Below are positions 1-11,274 of a stretch of DNA of 64,000 nucleotides, piece after piece. Both the position numbers and the translations under genes were made by a program. The DNA comes from Cannabis sativa (lineage: Eukaryota > Streptophyta > Magnoliopsida > Rosales > Cannabaceae): positions 31,547,660 to 31,611,659 of the forward strand of contig NC_083601.1 of assembly GCF_029168945.1 (NCBI RefSeq). Direction: 5' to 3'. The stretch's first letter is position 1. Each line of letters starts with the position of its first letter. The notes under the pieces were generated by a model, which did not search any database, was not told the DNA's origin, and saw only the letters and a list, made by a program, of their open reading frames with translations.

Positions 1-734
1 TGCTTCAATCACTAAAAAAAGGCCATAACTTTGGTAACTTCAACTATATTTTAGGGATATTACCATTTACCAGCAAAGCTACTTAAATTATACGATTTGT
101 GATAACTCGATTTTTTTCGGCAAAACTTCCAAATTTTTGTTATGATACTTACACTTTCGATTAAAATGATGTTGTTAAAGTTAATGCCAACTTATATTAC
201 TGATGTGTACACAAATTATTAATAACCAACAATAACTAATTTAAAATATATATAGTCAACCAATAATTAATGGTTATATTTTAAAGCAAATTAAAATAAA
301 ACCTAAAATAAAATGAAAAAGTATGTACTAATTTGGTGTAAATTTAAAATCCAACACCATTAATAATAATGTATAATTTGGTGAATTAATTGGTATATTC
401 TCGATGTGAAAATTAGTAATTCCATACAAATTTGGTAGAATTGTAAACCCTTAGAGATGCTCTAATTTTTAATTATTCATATTTATTCATCGATAAGAAT
501 TATGTATAAGTTATGTATGTTTATATTGTAAAATTCACTATAAAAAAGTCGATGAAAGTGACGTAAGTGTTTGATAGAGATGAGAAAAATCTCTTTTATT
601 TTACTGCTGTATAATAACAGCAGAAATGCCAAAGTGAAATTAGGTCTTTACATAATGAGGTATATATACGACAAAGGAGAAGACAGCCCAAGAAACAAAG
701 TGGGCCGAAAAATAGTGGGCCAGTAATACTAATA
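1..734. other. AT-rich intergenic stretch, no gene seen
   Basis: AT-rich DNA with short homopolymer runs. I see no convincing coding frame, RNA gene or bounded repeat. Confidence 0.5.
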
Positions 735-2470
735 GGGAAATTTACACCCATTACTCTTTTTTCCATTTTTTTTTCATTTGTATTGTGACATGGTGAAATT
801 TACTTTTGTACTGTTTTTTTTTTTTTTGGCAGTATACTGCCTTTGCAAACTTTAAATAAAAATATATATATATTATAAACTGTAAAAAACGTGTGCAGTG
901 GGTTTTTTTTTTTTTGTTAATTTTCTTTTAATTAAAATTATATTATATTTTAAAGGTATAAAAGGGTGATGTGACTTGTGTTGTCACTTTAGTAACATAT
1001 ATATTTTTTTATTATTTTTTTAATTGAAATTGATGATAAAAATATGTCACCTAAAATATTTCAAACTCATTTCTTTCACTTTAATCTCACTTCTCCATTA
1101 TTCTCTCTTACTATTCATCATCTTCTTCATTTTTTTCACTCTCTACTTCCTCAAGTTCTCTCTATTTCTCTCCATCAACATATAACTTTTTTTATTTTTT
1201 TTCATGTTCAGTTCTTCTTCTTCATCTTCTTTTCCTTTCTTCTTCTTCTTCTTTTTTTTTTTTTTTTTTTTTTAATTTTTTGAAGTTCTTAGTTACGTTT
1301 TTTTTTAAAATGTAAGAGTCAGTGTGGTTTTTTTTTGTTCTAATTTTCCAGAACTTTCTTGCAAATATAATGCATTTAGTATTGAGGATGTGCACAACAT
1401 AATTAATTTTTTATCATTTTTTTCTTTTATTGTTTTATTTGTTTTAGTATTGTTTTAGTATTGTTTTACTGTTGTTTTTCATAATTTTTATTTTTTTTCA
1501 TGTTCAGTTCTTCTTCATCTTCTTTTCTTTTCTTCTTCTTCTTTTTTTTTTTTTTTAATTTTTTGAAGTTCTTAGTTACGTTTTTTTTTTAAATATAAGA
1601 GTTAGTGTGGTTTTTTTTTGTTCTAATTTTCCAGAACTTTCTTGCAAATATAGTGCATTTAGTATTGAGGATGTGCACAACATAGTTAATTTTTGATCAT
1701 TTTTTTTCTTTTATTGTTTTATTTGTTTTAGTATTGTTTTATTATTGTTTTACTGTTGTTTTTCATGATTTATTTATTTGATGCCGATTTCACTGCCCTT
1801 GCTCCATCTCGCTGGAATTAATAGGTATTTTCTGGGTGTTCTCGTGTTGTTGTGATGGTTCTGTCTGTGAGTGTGGAAGATGGAGGCTATAAATACATTT
1901 CTTCTTCGTTCTCTTTGGCTATTTTTGTGGTTTTTTTCTTCTGGTTCTCCTATAAATACATTTGACGAGCTCACTCACAAGAGAGTTTTGAGGTGTGTTT
2001 CTTTTATATTTTTCTAAGTAGTCATATTTGCTTCATTTGTTTTTGTGTTGTTTTAGTAGTTTTTTTTATTATAATTTTCTAGGAATAGACTTGCAAATAT
2101 AGTTGATTTTGCATCTGGTGTTGAGGTTGTGCAGCAGATTGTTTGTTTTTTTAATCATTTTTTTCTTTTGTTTTGTTTGATTGTTTTAGTGTTGTTTTAC
2201 CATTGTTTTGCCATGATTATTTATTGACGTCGATTTTATTGCTTTTGTTCAATCTTGTCGGAATTAATGGTTATTTTCCAGTTGTCCTGGTGTTGTTGTG
2301 GTGGTTATGTCTGTGATTGTCAAAGATGGAGGCCTCATACTTTTGTTTTGGTATTGACCGTTTAAAAGAAAAAAAAAAAAAAAGGGAGGACAGTATAAAT
2401 GTAAATTCTGCCGTGCGGCAGTAAAATTGAAAAGTATTACCCCAAATCCAGTATTTTTGTAAAATGCCCC
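735..2470. mobile_element. Non-autonomous Mutator-like element (MULE)
   Basis: The left end starts GGGAAATTTACACC. The right end, read inward on the other strand, starts GGGGCATTTTACAAAAATAC, a typical plant MULE end. Both ends are flanked by a perfect 7-bp direct repeat, ACTAATA (728-734 and 2471-2477). MULEs usually make 9-bp duplications, so this is close to but not exactly canonical. The interior has no transposase and consists of poly-T and TTC-rich sequence with duplicated segments. The only long frames are phenylalanine-rich low complexity. The class is inferred from the ends and needs family alignment. Confidence 0.6.
1201..1770. repeat. Direct tandem duplication, period about 297 bp
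   Basis: Two near-identical units begin at the shared string TTCATGTTCAGTTCTTCTTC, at 1201 and 1498. Both carry the landmark segments TTCCAGAACTTTCTTGCAAA and TTGAGGATGTGCACAACATA. A more diverged third relative lies at about 2040-2340, where 'gacttgcaaatatag' and 'ttgaggttgtgcagcag' recur in the same order. The array lies inside the MULE-like element. Confidence 0.8.
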
Positions 2471-3073
2471 ACTAATATGGGCCAGCTATATTCTAATAGT
2501 GTTAGAGAATGGGTTAATTTCACAAATGCACAAAAATAACAAAAAAAAAAAAAACAACAAAAATACAGTTTTACGGAATTTTAAACATTTTTACGATTTT
2601 TTATTGAAATTTTGTTCATCTGTTGTTAATTTTTTGTTATATGAATGTTATTTTTTGTTATTTTTTTGTTGTTATTTTGATGTTACTTTTATGTTATTTT
2701 CTTGTTGTTTTCATGTTATTTTTTGAAAAACCGAAAAAATGTAAAAAAACATTTTTTGAACGTAAAAATGTAAATATTTTACAAAAAATAGTGTCTTAAA
2801 GATTCCCTCGGAGAATAATATCTATAAAAAATAAAAACTTCAGAAAAAAATGTAGATTAAAAAATAAAAATTATCCCAAACCAAACCTTGAATTGGATAC
2901 AGTAATAATTTAGTATAATCTCCTGAATTTTATCTACTTGGATAATAAAATAAATAAATAAAAAATACTACGAGTATGTACTTGTACACACGGGACGAGA
3001 CATGCTGCAACAAATAATTTGATACTAAACATTTTAAATGGCATGTCTAAGAGGCCTAGTGATATTCCTTGTG
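2471..3073. other. Intergenic DNA and likely 3' flank of the DUF1997 gene
   Basis: AT-rich sequence downstream of the minus-strand DUF1997 gene. It contains T-rich GTTATTTT-type repeats at about 2600-2720. No coding frame is supported. Confidence 0.4.
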
Positions 3074-5656
3074 TTAAATCTCACCTGTTCCTAAAGGCTG
3101 CCTTGAGGTATCACCAGAAGCCCATGCCTGATAATCTTTTACAAGCTGCACAACATTTTCTTCTGAATATTAGAAGAGAACCCCATATATGCAAATGAAT
3201 CAAAAACTCTGTTTATATGCATCCCAACACAATCCCATGATTATCATAAGCTATTCAAACAGAAATCAAGCTTACACTACTGTACTTTCTTTGTTTCATC
3301 ATTAGCTGATATTAGCAGCAATCATTGAATCGTAAATATTATGCATGAAAAAGCAAAAGTAATAACATTTTTACAAACCTGTGCCATAAAGCGAGGAAGC
3401 ATGATCTTTAGAACTTGATCAAGGACTTGAGACCCAGTTGATTCAATGGCTTGCACTGGAAGAAATGCAAAAGGAACCTCAATGCTAACCTGAAGAATTT
3501 CAGGCAATGTCCAATTATAATTTAAAGAGACAGTGTTGTTTAAGACTTGCAAGTTTGTATATCACGACAATAAACTATACCATCTAAAGCGTTACCTCAA
3601 TGATAGCCTCTGAAGTGAGTCGTTGCACCGACAAGTCTTTTCCTTGGTTACTATCACATGATACTATATTCTCCATGAAAGCTGCATTCCCACACCAAAT
3701 CAATGTCAAAGCCTTCCTGAAAAAGGGATTAAACCAAATGACTCCAACAAAATGAATGTTTGTACATCTACAAAACAAACTCCAGTGAAACCGGTATTCA
3801 TTTTGCAACATTGTGCATGAATTCAATGTAAACAACTACATAACCTGGTTCAGTATTCCTACCAATTGTTTTTTCTTTTTTATTCATTATATAAATAGTT
3901 GCAACTTATAAGATTACTCAAATTTTGCAACTTATGCTAGAACAAAAATAGATTGTCCAAGATCTAGAAAGACCTTAAATAACAACCAGTTTAGGCACCC
4001 TTAAAGCTCTGTCAAAGTGTAAAATACAACTTTCTTTGTAATTTCCATTTCCTCTCTTTTTATAAGAAGCCCCATAAAGAGAAAGACAGAGAAACATAAA
4101 AAAATATTAGGTGTAACAATTTGGGGCATCATGGAGAAGGACAGAATGAAAGTATGTCCAAAACATATCAAACTTATCTACCCTGAAAACGAAAAATGTC
4201 AGGAAAATCTAACTTTACTACTGGGCCTTACAATTCCCTTTTCTGTTATTCACTAGGTAATGCTGAAAATTGAAAGTAAAATATTAGACAATGCAACAAA
4301 CCACATGGAATTGGTTATTCTGAACCAAGTATTTGCAAAATTATAATAACAACACATACTATATGTTACACTATGAAATAGTGCAGGGGCTTATTAGTAA
4401 TTTGTAAAGTGCTTATTAGTAATTTGTAAAAGGTGTGAAGGACTGTAAATATGTAATTGTGAGGCTATTTTTAGATATGGAAATAGAAAATATAACTTTG
4501 GTTCCATTGGAGTTTGGGACTGATTCGAAGAGTACATTTTAAGAGGTTTGTCCTGTCTCGAATAGTCCTCTTCGAGTCAGGACAAATCTCCTAAAATGCA
4601 CTCTTGGAGTCAGTGCCAAACTCCAATTTTCTATTTCCATATCTAAAAATAGACTCACAATTACATATTTACTGTCCTTCACACCCTTTACAAATTACTA
4701 ATAAGCCCTTACACTATTTCATAGTGTAACACTACACAACATATGAAGGGTAAAAGTGCCAAAAGTTATGCCCAGCTCTTTACAGTTTTAACAGTATTTG
4801 TCTATCAAAATCATGAAAACCAATTTACTTAACCGAATAAATTCAAACTTCTCCTAAACCAAATGCCGGATTACTCATACAATTATCATGTTTGTACATA
4901 ATTAAAATGGAAAACCCAACTTTTTTCTGAACCTACACGCATTCACATTCATAGCACGAAGTCACAAAATGAGTTACCATCAAATTTGTCATTCTGAGCA
5001 ACCACCATTGGCGAGCCTTCGAGCTGTACAAACCAAAAGACGATAATAAAGTATATCACAATCATTCATTCATTCAAAATAATAACAATAATAATGATAA
5101 TAACAAATTAACAACAGACCTTGCAAGACAGGAGCTTAATGGAGCACCCTTTAGGCTGTTCTTCTACTCTAACAAGCAGAACGGGGCAAACCTCAAAGGA
5201 AAAGAATTTGATTCTATACACATAACACCTGAAAGTGTTGTCATCCACTCTTTCTATTCTCTCAGCATCTAAAACCGAGTACTGGCTCGCCGGTAAACTC
5301 ATATACTCACCTGAAGTTAGTAATTATTTATATATATCAAAATTAGAAACACTAAAATGCAAAAAACCGTACGTAGTAAACAAAATCGGAAACTAATATG
5401 CTATTCTAACATTACTTAGAGGCCGTTCGAGCTGTTGAACCGGAACGGACTCGGTCCGTCGAGCACCGAAACGGGCTCTGGGTTTCGAATTGGCCGAAAC
5501 ACGAAGCGAAGAAGACCTCGAGGATTCGGAAGAAGATAAACCCAATAAGACATGGTTAAAGCTGAGAGAAGTCCTAGGGTTTCTGCGCGGGTACGAAATG
5601 GGCCCGAGTTTTACAGAGGAGGAAGAAGAAGAAGATGATGTGGCGCGTAGTGCCAT
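3074..5656 (-). CDS. DUF1997 family protein, putative plastid-targeted (At5g04440-like)
   Basis: I read six exons on the minus strand: 5656-5416, 5310-5120, 5023-4978, 3681-3596, 3489-3379 and 3145-3074. They join in frame into a 248-residue protein. The first 60 or so residues are Ser/Arg-rich with few acidic residues, which suggests a chloroplast transit peptide. The core then reads SEYMSLPASQYSVLDAER, followed by CYVYRIKFFSFEVCPVLL. It ends with LPRFMAQLVKDYQAW and a GDTSRQPLGTGEI tail. This order is typical of plant DUF1997 proteins, whose biochemical role is unknown. Intron 3 (about 1.3 kb) holds a 368-bp foldback element. The exon 4 acceptor was chosen because it gives a continuous frame (FDAFMENIVSC); the upstream frame that reads through it is intronic. 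Synteny with BTR1 and the kelch gene supports the assignment. Confidence 0.87.
4364..4731. mobile_element. Foldback MITE with arms of about 165 bp, in a DUF1997 intron
   Basis: The left end TGTTACACTATGAAATAGTG is matched by its reverse complement CACTATTTCATAGTGTAACA at the right end. The complementarity continues through most of the element: CTTATTAGTAATTTGTAAA, GTGAAGGACTGTAAATATG, GGAAATAGAAAAT and GGAGTTTGG all recur inverted. One arm carries a short internal duplication of the TTATTAGTAATTTGTAAA block. The transcript would form a long near-perfect hairpin. I could not define a clear target-site duplication, so the superfamily is left open. Confidence 0.85.
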
Positions 5657-7240
5657 CCAAAGCTTCTGGAAATATTTTTTTTTCTCCCTTTTTGTTTTCA
5701 GAAAGAAAAAATAAAATAAAATAATGAAAAAGATTGTGTTTGAAAATGTGAGAGGTAGAGAATGCTAGTTAGTCCTGTGTGGCGTATTTTAGATTCACAT
5801 ACTTCTATTTTGCTAAGGTGTACGTGGCAGTAGTTCCATATTCCAAGTGGTTTTAATAATGGAAAAATTGGAGACTGTAGGATTGCGTGTAGGTTTAAAT
5901 GAGTTAAAAAGGTGGCACCTAAGATTAAGGGTAGTGGTAATGTGGTATAGTACTAACTAGTAACTAGGACAATTTTCTCTGGTATTAGAGGTACTCTGTG
6001 GGTAGAGAGCGGAGCCAAAAAGTTAAATGCAACTTTTAATAGATTTAGAAAAAATTTAGATGCACCCATTATCCATTCCTGCTGCTACCTAGTCGGCTGT
6101 TTCCCTAAATAGAAAATGGTGCCAACAATTTTTATTTATATTGTCTTGTTTTTAATTATTTTTTCAAAAAATAAAAAATAAAAAATTATAGCATACTAGC
6201 ACTTTTAGAGATTTTTTTATTATTATTTTGAATAATTTTTCTTAGTTTACATTATTAACATAAGATATTATTATTATTTATATCTTTTTTATTATATTTA
6301 AAATAAATGAATCTCCATAGGAATTACGAGCCTAAATTTCCCACCTTGCTTTTGGAGCAGGGTCGACCCTAAGAGTAGGCAAGCTAAATGTGCGCCTCAG
6401 GCCTCCGACCGCTCGGGATTCTAAATTTGTGAAAAAAGTTATTAATATATAAATAAAATATTAAATAAAAAATAAATATTGTTTGATGTAGTGATAAAAA
6501 GTCTCACACATGAGTAATAGACCAAAATATCTTTAAAAAAATATTAAAATTAACATTTAGAGCATAAATATTATATTTTACTTAACATATATATTTTTTT
6601 TTTTTGCAGTTTCATTAAGTTATTACACAACTAATATTTAGAAATAATATATTATAAAAGCGAAGAAAAATTATATCTTTTTTAAAATAACTTATACTTA
6701 AATTGATAATGTATTTTAAAATGTGTTTCAGCTATAACTAAAACTTGATTTTGAGAATTAATATACTAAAAAATATTAATATCTTGATAATTTTTCCTTA
6801 CACATTTTATTTGTAAATAATTTTACTCCACTCATCTTTTATATAAAATATTTTTATTACTTATCTTTTATTTTTTTTAAATTAAACCTCATTAATATTT
6901 AGAATTAGATTAATTAAATTTTATTATTTTATTTGATTTTTTTTTATGTTAATCAACTCTTTTAAGTTCAATATGGTACTTATAAAAATATTATATTTTA
7001 AATCAATTCGCGCACATGTACTGATGTAAGTATAATATTAAAACGCACCCACTTTTAGGCAATAGTATCCTCAATATAAATTTGACTCAATATAATCATT
7101 GGACAGATAAAAAGTTTCGAGGTACCTAGATATTATTTATATTTACTACTTAGTGCTAATGGTCTATGCCTAAATTGACTGAGGGAGAATTTGTAGAATA
7201 GAGTAAAATTGTGGAAAAATTAATTTGGAGGAGAAATTAT
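5657..7240. other. Upstream region of the DUF1997 gene and AT-rich intergenic DNA
   Basis: The first few hundred bases should hold the promoter of the minus-strand DUF1997 gene; no unambiguous TATA box was picked. At about 6355-6420 there is a GC-richer fragment (GCAGGGTCGACCCTAAGAG, GCCTCAGGCCTCCG). It resembles a fragment at about 30311-30360 and may be a shared decayed transposon end. The rest is AT-rich with no coding frame. Confidence 0.4.
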
Positions 7241-7249
7241 TAATAATTA

Positions 7250-7622
7250 GGTTAAATACTATTTTGGACCTTGTGTTTTGCAAAAGTTATTAATTGGACC
7301 TTTTGTTTTGTTAAATGACAAAATGGACCCTGTATTTTCTAAAATGGTACAAATAAGACCCTGAATTGATATTTTGTCAAAATAAAATTTAATTATAATC
7401 CGATCTAAAAGTGCTATGACAAAATTGTTTATATTTTCTGTATCTGTTCGTATTAGGAATTGTTTTCAAGTTGATTATATTAAAAAAAAAATTGTCAAAA
7501 ATTAAGCTCATGGTCCTATTTTTACTATTTTGGAAAATACAGGGTCTATTTTGTCATTTAACAAAACACAGGGTCCAATCAGTAATTTTTGCAAAGCACA
7601 GGGTCCAAAATGGTATTTACCC
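7250..7622. mobile_element. MULE-derived MITE with 9-bp target duplication
   Basis: A 373-bp element. Its ends are GGTTAAATACTATTTTGGACC and, inverted, GGGTAAATACCATTTTGGACC. It is flanked by the perfect 9-bp repeat TAATAATTA (7241-7249 and 7623-7631), the duplication size expected for Mutator. The arms are complementary over more than 100 bp, for example GTTTTGTTAAATGACAAAAT against its inverse. It has no coding capacity. A diverged relative lies at about 46432-46780. Confidence 0.85.
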
Positions 7623-7631
7623 TAATAATTA

Positions 7632-8166
7632 TAGGGGTGTTCGTAGTGCGGGTGGTGTGGTTTTTGACCATTTTTTCAAATCAACTCGTACATGCGGTTT
7701 TTTTAATTTCTCAAACCGCACCCGCACCGCAAAACTAAAAAACTGAAGTTGTTGCACCGTAAAAAATAGTGTCGTGTGGTGCCGTTTTTGCAGTTTCTGC
7801 GGTTTGAGCTATCACCAAATAATTAAATTATCACAAATACAATAAAACTTGAGCAACACTTGTCAAAAATACCATAAAGCTTGAAAAAAAATATGAAAAA
7901 AAAATTAAGTTTTAACAACACAATAATAAGTAGGTTTTGGGCTGGACATTTACATATTGGACCTAAATAAATATAAAAATTGGTACTTTTATAATGTGCA
8001 GTGCGGTTTGAACTGCATATTAACAATTCAAAACCGCAAACCGCACCATACTGCGCGATTTAAGAAAAATTCAAACCGCAACCGCACCATAAAAAATTTC
8101 AAACTGTGTTTTTTTTTACAGTACGGTGCGGTGCGAGCAATTTGTACGGCTTGATCAACATCCCTA
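7632..8166. mobile_element. Non-autonomous hAT element, AAACCGC-rich family, copy 1
   Basis: The ends are TAGGGGTGTTCG and, inverted, TAGGGATGTTGATC. It is flanked by a perfect 8-bp duplication, AATAATTA (7624-7631 and 8167-8174), the hAT size. Subterminal regions are dense in AAACCGC/GCGGTTT repeats on both sides. It sits directly against the right target duplication of the preceding MULE-derived MITE. Two larger copies of the same family occur at 34303-35075 and 46858-49717. Confidence 0.85.
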
Positions 8167-8174
8167 AATAATTA

Positions 8175-8489
8175 TACATTATTTTCTTTTTACATATTTA
8201 ATATTCATAAAATTATATATATAATATATTTGTACGATGACTAGCTCGGTCATATATTGCTACCTTCGTGTTCTCATATTCCAAAGAGAATAATACTTTT
8301 GGATTTTGCACGATCTAAAGATATTATATTATTATTGATTTATTTAAGTATTGAATTTTACATTTATTTGATAACTATCATAGAATATAATTAATTATAA
8401 GCCATTGTTAATGTTAGACATCACTAATAACATATGTAATTATTATTAAATATTGAGATTTAGATTTAAGTTTAATAAAGAATATCAAT
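8175..8489. other. AT-rich spacer, nothing recognised
   Basis: No coding frame, inverted repeat or RNA gene was identified here. Confidence 0.4.
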
Positions 8490-9780
8490 CGCGGTTGCAA
8501 ACTCTAGAAACTCAACAGTGCATAAATATAAACGAAGAGAGAAAATGGTAGAAACCAAACTGAGAGAAAGAAATTGTTAATCAAAGCTTAAACTTCTCTA
8601 TGATGCTAACCTTTATTTATAGACAAGTTGTTTGTACAATTACAGAAACAAGAAAATTATATTACAGCTCAACAAAGTTTAACAAACTAACTAATATATA
8701 TCTAATTAGTTAACTAACTAAATTGTCAACTAATTACTATGTTAGTTTAGATAAATAAACATGATTGTGGAAAAAGCCTTAGTAAGAGCATCAACCACTT
8801 AATTTAATACTAGAACATAAAACATAGATATAACTCTTTTGCCAAGATTTGATCCCTAACAAAATACAAGGTAATCTCGATATGTTTGGACCGAGAATAA
8901 AAGACAGGATAAACTGCCTGAGCAATTGCACTTTGGTTATCAAAATTGGAGGTTATGAGAGTGTAAACCAAAGCTCAGAGAGAGAAAAGACACCAACCAT
9001 TTCAACTATGCAACAACATTAGCAAGAACCTAAAACTTACTTTTAATACTTAATCTAACAACTACTTGTTCTTTTTTTGGAGACCAATAAATTAGATTAC
9101 CCTCAAGATAGATAACATAGCTATCAGTCAATAGCAGAGCTAGCCCAACATTTTAGTGGGGGCAAAAAAAAAAATTGAAGCATTAATAAAAAAATAATTT
9201 TTAATAAAAAAAATACAAATTCTATGAGAATAAAAATAAATATATGCAAAAATAAAAGTGAAAAATATAAATATTATGAGAATAAATATAAAAATATTTA
9301 AGGACAAAGATGAAAAAAAAAAATATATATTTTGGGGTCAAAATATAAAATACCTAAAAGATTATATACAAAATTTATATGAATAAAAAATTGAGGAGGG
9401 GCAAATGACCCCACATGCCCCCCTTCTCTCTGCCTCTGCCACCAGTCGACCTTCTATTATCAACACAAAATGCCCAGTTAGCAACAAAGTACCCATTTCG
9501 AAAGGTAGATATTACATGAGAGAAATAGAGACCATTAGTTCCTTTGAGATATCTCAATAACCGTTTACATTTCCCAATAAATTAAGGTAGGAGCATGAAT
9601 AAACTAGTTCAACTTGTTTATAATAAAAGTCACATCAAACCTGGTGAGAGTAAGATATTGTAATGCTCCCATGGTACTTCTATAAAGAGTCTTATCTTCA
9701 AATGGTTCTCTTTTATGTAAAGACAATTTTGTTGCTAAGCTAGTTGGATTTGGGAAATTCTTAGCCCCTTCCATGTTCAA
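8490..9780 (-). pseudogene. Decayed Ty1/Copia retrotransposon fragment (RT/RNase H end plus LTR-like tail)
   Basis: Read on the minus strand, the fragment gives recognisable Copia polyprotein pieces in order: NPTSLATKLSLHKREPFEDK, LYRSTMGALQYLTLTRFDV, RYLKGTNGLYFSHVI, and a 'CVDNRRSTGG' block. After an interruption it continues with LEGNLIYWSPKKEQVV, DNQSAIAQAVYPVF, and SKHIEITLYFVRDQILA. These match the C-terminal reverse transcriptase and RNase H region of Copia elements. Frames shift and stop codons occur, so it is dead. About 300 bp of unrelated sequence (about 9140-9440), with GGGGGCA-rich ends, interrupts the RNase H part. The AT-rich sequence below about 8720 is probably the remnant of the 3' LTR. 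Confidence 0.75.
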
Positions 9781-9785
9781 TTTTA

Positions 9786-10526
9786 GAGCAAGTCTAAGGA
9801 CACGGCAAAATTTTGTATATGCCGTTATTTTTGTTCCAAGGAGACTGCAATTGTGCCACTATTTTCAAGTTTTGTCTACAGTGCACAGCATAAATGCCGT
9901 GCACTGTAGATCACTGCATTTTTTTTTAATAATTTAATTAATATTTATATATAATTATATTATTATAATTATAAAATTTAGAATTATTTTTTGAAAAATT
10001 TTACAATATACATTTTTAAAAGTGATGTACGAATCTACTCTTATTTTTAGTCTATTTTTTTTTATACAATAGTGTATATTATAGTTATTTAATACATTTT
10101 GCAAAATTTTGAAAAAATTAGAAAAATTTAACACGCCGAAAACTGCACTTCTCTAAAAGTGTCGCACTGATATACTCCTACCTGTTTCGACATTCAAGAG
10201 ATTTATGTAATCTTTTTTTATAGTCTGTGTACATTATACTTATTTAAGACATTTTGCAAAATTTTAAAAAATTTAGAAAAATTTAACACGCCGAAAATAA
10301 AATTCAAATTTTCTATCATGTGACTCTTTTAAATATAACAATTGTGGCAATTTTTGTTAATTAGTATGATATTAATTTTTTTATTATTTTATTAAAAATT
10401 AATATATAATAATAAAGAATATTTTTTTAGTGTAATTTTTGGTGTTGTGGTTGGAGTGAAAATATTTTTTGACGCCAAATTTAGTGATAGTGTAACACTA
10501 AATTCAGTGTATCCTTGGAGATGCTC
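9786..10526. mobile_element. PIF/Harbinger-like non-autonomous element
   Basis: The ends are GAGCAAGTCTAAGGACAC and, inverted, GAGCATCTCCAAGGATACAC. They are flanked by TTA on both sides (9783-9785 and 10527-10529), the 3-bp duplication expected of Harbinger/Tourist elements. There is no transposase. A block ending TTAACACGCCGAAAA is present twice inside (about 10062-10134 and 10221-10294). Confidence 0.6.
10062..10294. repeat. Two direct copies of a roughly 73-bp block
   Basis: Each copy runs from a TTTTTTTATA stretch through TACATTATA-type sequence, CATTTTGCAAAATTTT and AGAAAAATTTAACACGCCG. They are about 160 bp apart inside the Harbinger-like element. Confidence 0.7.
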
Positions 10527-10913
10527 TTACAAGAAGATTTGTAACGTACTTTGTTTGAAAAAGGTACATTCTAGTGGCATCCATAAAAATTTTCACTCCA
10601 AAGGAAATATTGAACATGACCTAAGTCTTTTGAATGAGAGAGGTTGGTTTTTTTAATAAAAGAATAAATATGAAAATTTAAGGAATACAAACAATTGTTG
10701 ATATATTTAATTTTTGTAGGGAGTGATGTTAATAGTGAGTTTTATAACACTTTTTTTAATCATTTTTTTTAATGAAAATATTTTCTTATGTTTTATAAAA
10801 CTGTTTTTATTTTTAAATTTTTTAAAAAATAATCAAAATTTTGAAAAAGCCACTTTTAAAATTTATTTAAATATTTTTTTCTTTTTAATTATAATTTATT
10901 TGTATTTTGTTAT
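10527..10913. other. AT-rich spacer
   Basis: No supported gene. A 71-residue frame here is Phe/Ile-rich low complexity with no homology signal. Confidence 0.4.
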
Positions 10914-11270
10914 AGTAATTTGCGACATAAATACTTAGGTTTAATTTATAGTTGCAAATAAATACTTCCGTTTAATTTTTTACAATAATAATAAGTTATA
11001 ATTCTAAAACTTATAGGTACTTGCCTATTTAGTGTCAGGTAAATTATTAGTGGCAATTCCTGATTGGTCAAAGTCACTAATTTTTTATTTAAAAATTAAT
11101 TCAAATATTCCAATTAGAAAATGACACATGGATAATGACTTGACACTTAACGACCAGATATTTACAGAAGTTCCAGAAATATAACTTAGGTATTATTACC
11201 GTAAAAAATTAAACTTAGATGTTTATTTGCAACTGAGAGTTAAACTTAGGTATTTACGCCGCAAATTACT
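10914..11270. mobile_element. Foldback MITE
   Basis: The left end AGTAATTTGCGACATAAATA is matched, inverted, by AGTAATTTGCGGCGTAAATA at the right end. Complementarity continues for about 95 bp (TTAGGTTTAA, GTTGCAAATAAA, GTTTAATTTTTTAC). A clear target duplication was not found, so the superfamily is not assigned. Confidence 0.75.
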
Positions 11271-11274
11271 TTTT

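Noticed and set aside
1044..1283. 79-residue Phe/His-rich open frame
   Set aside because: Poly-T and TTC-rich DNA translated; lies in a transposon-like repeat; no domain.
5490..5714. Plus-strand frame rich in Glu/Asp
   Set aside because: Antisense shadow of the Ser-rich first exon of the DUF1997 gene.
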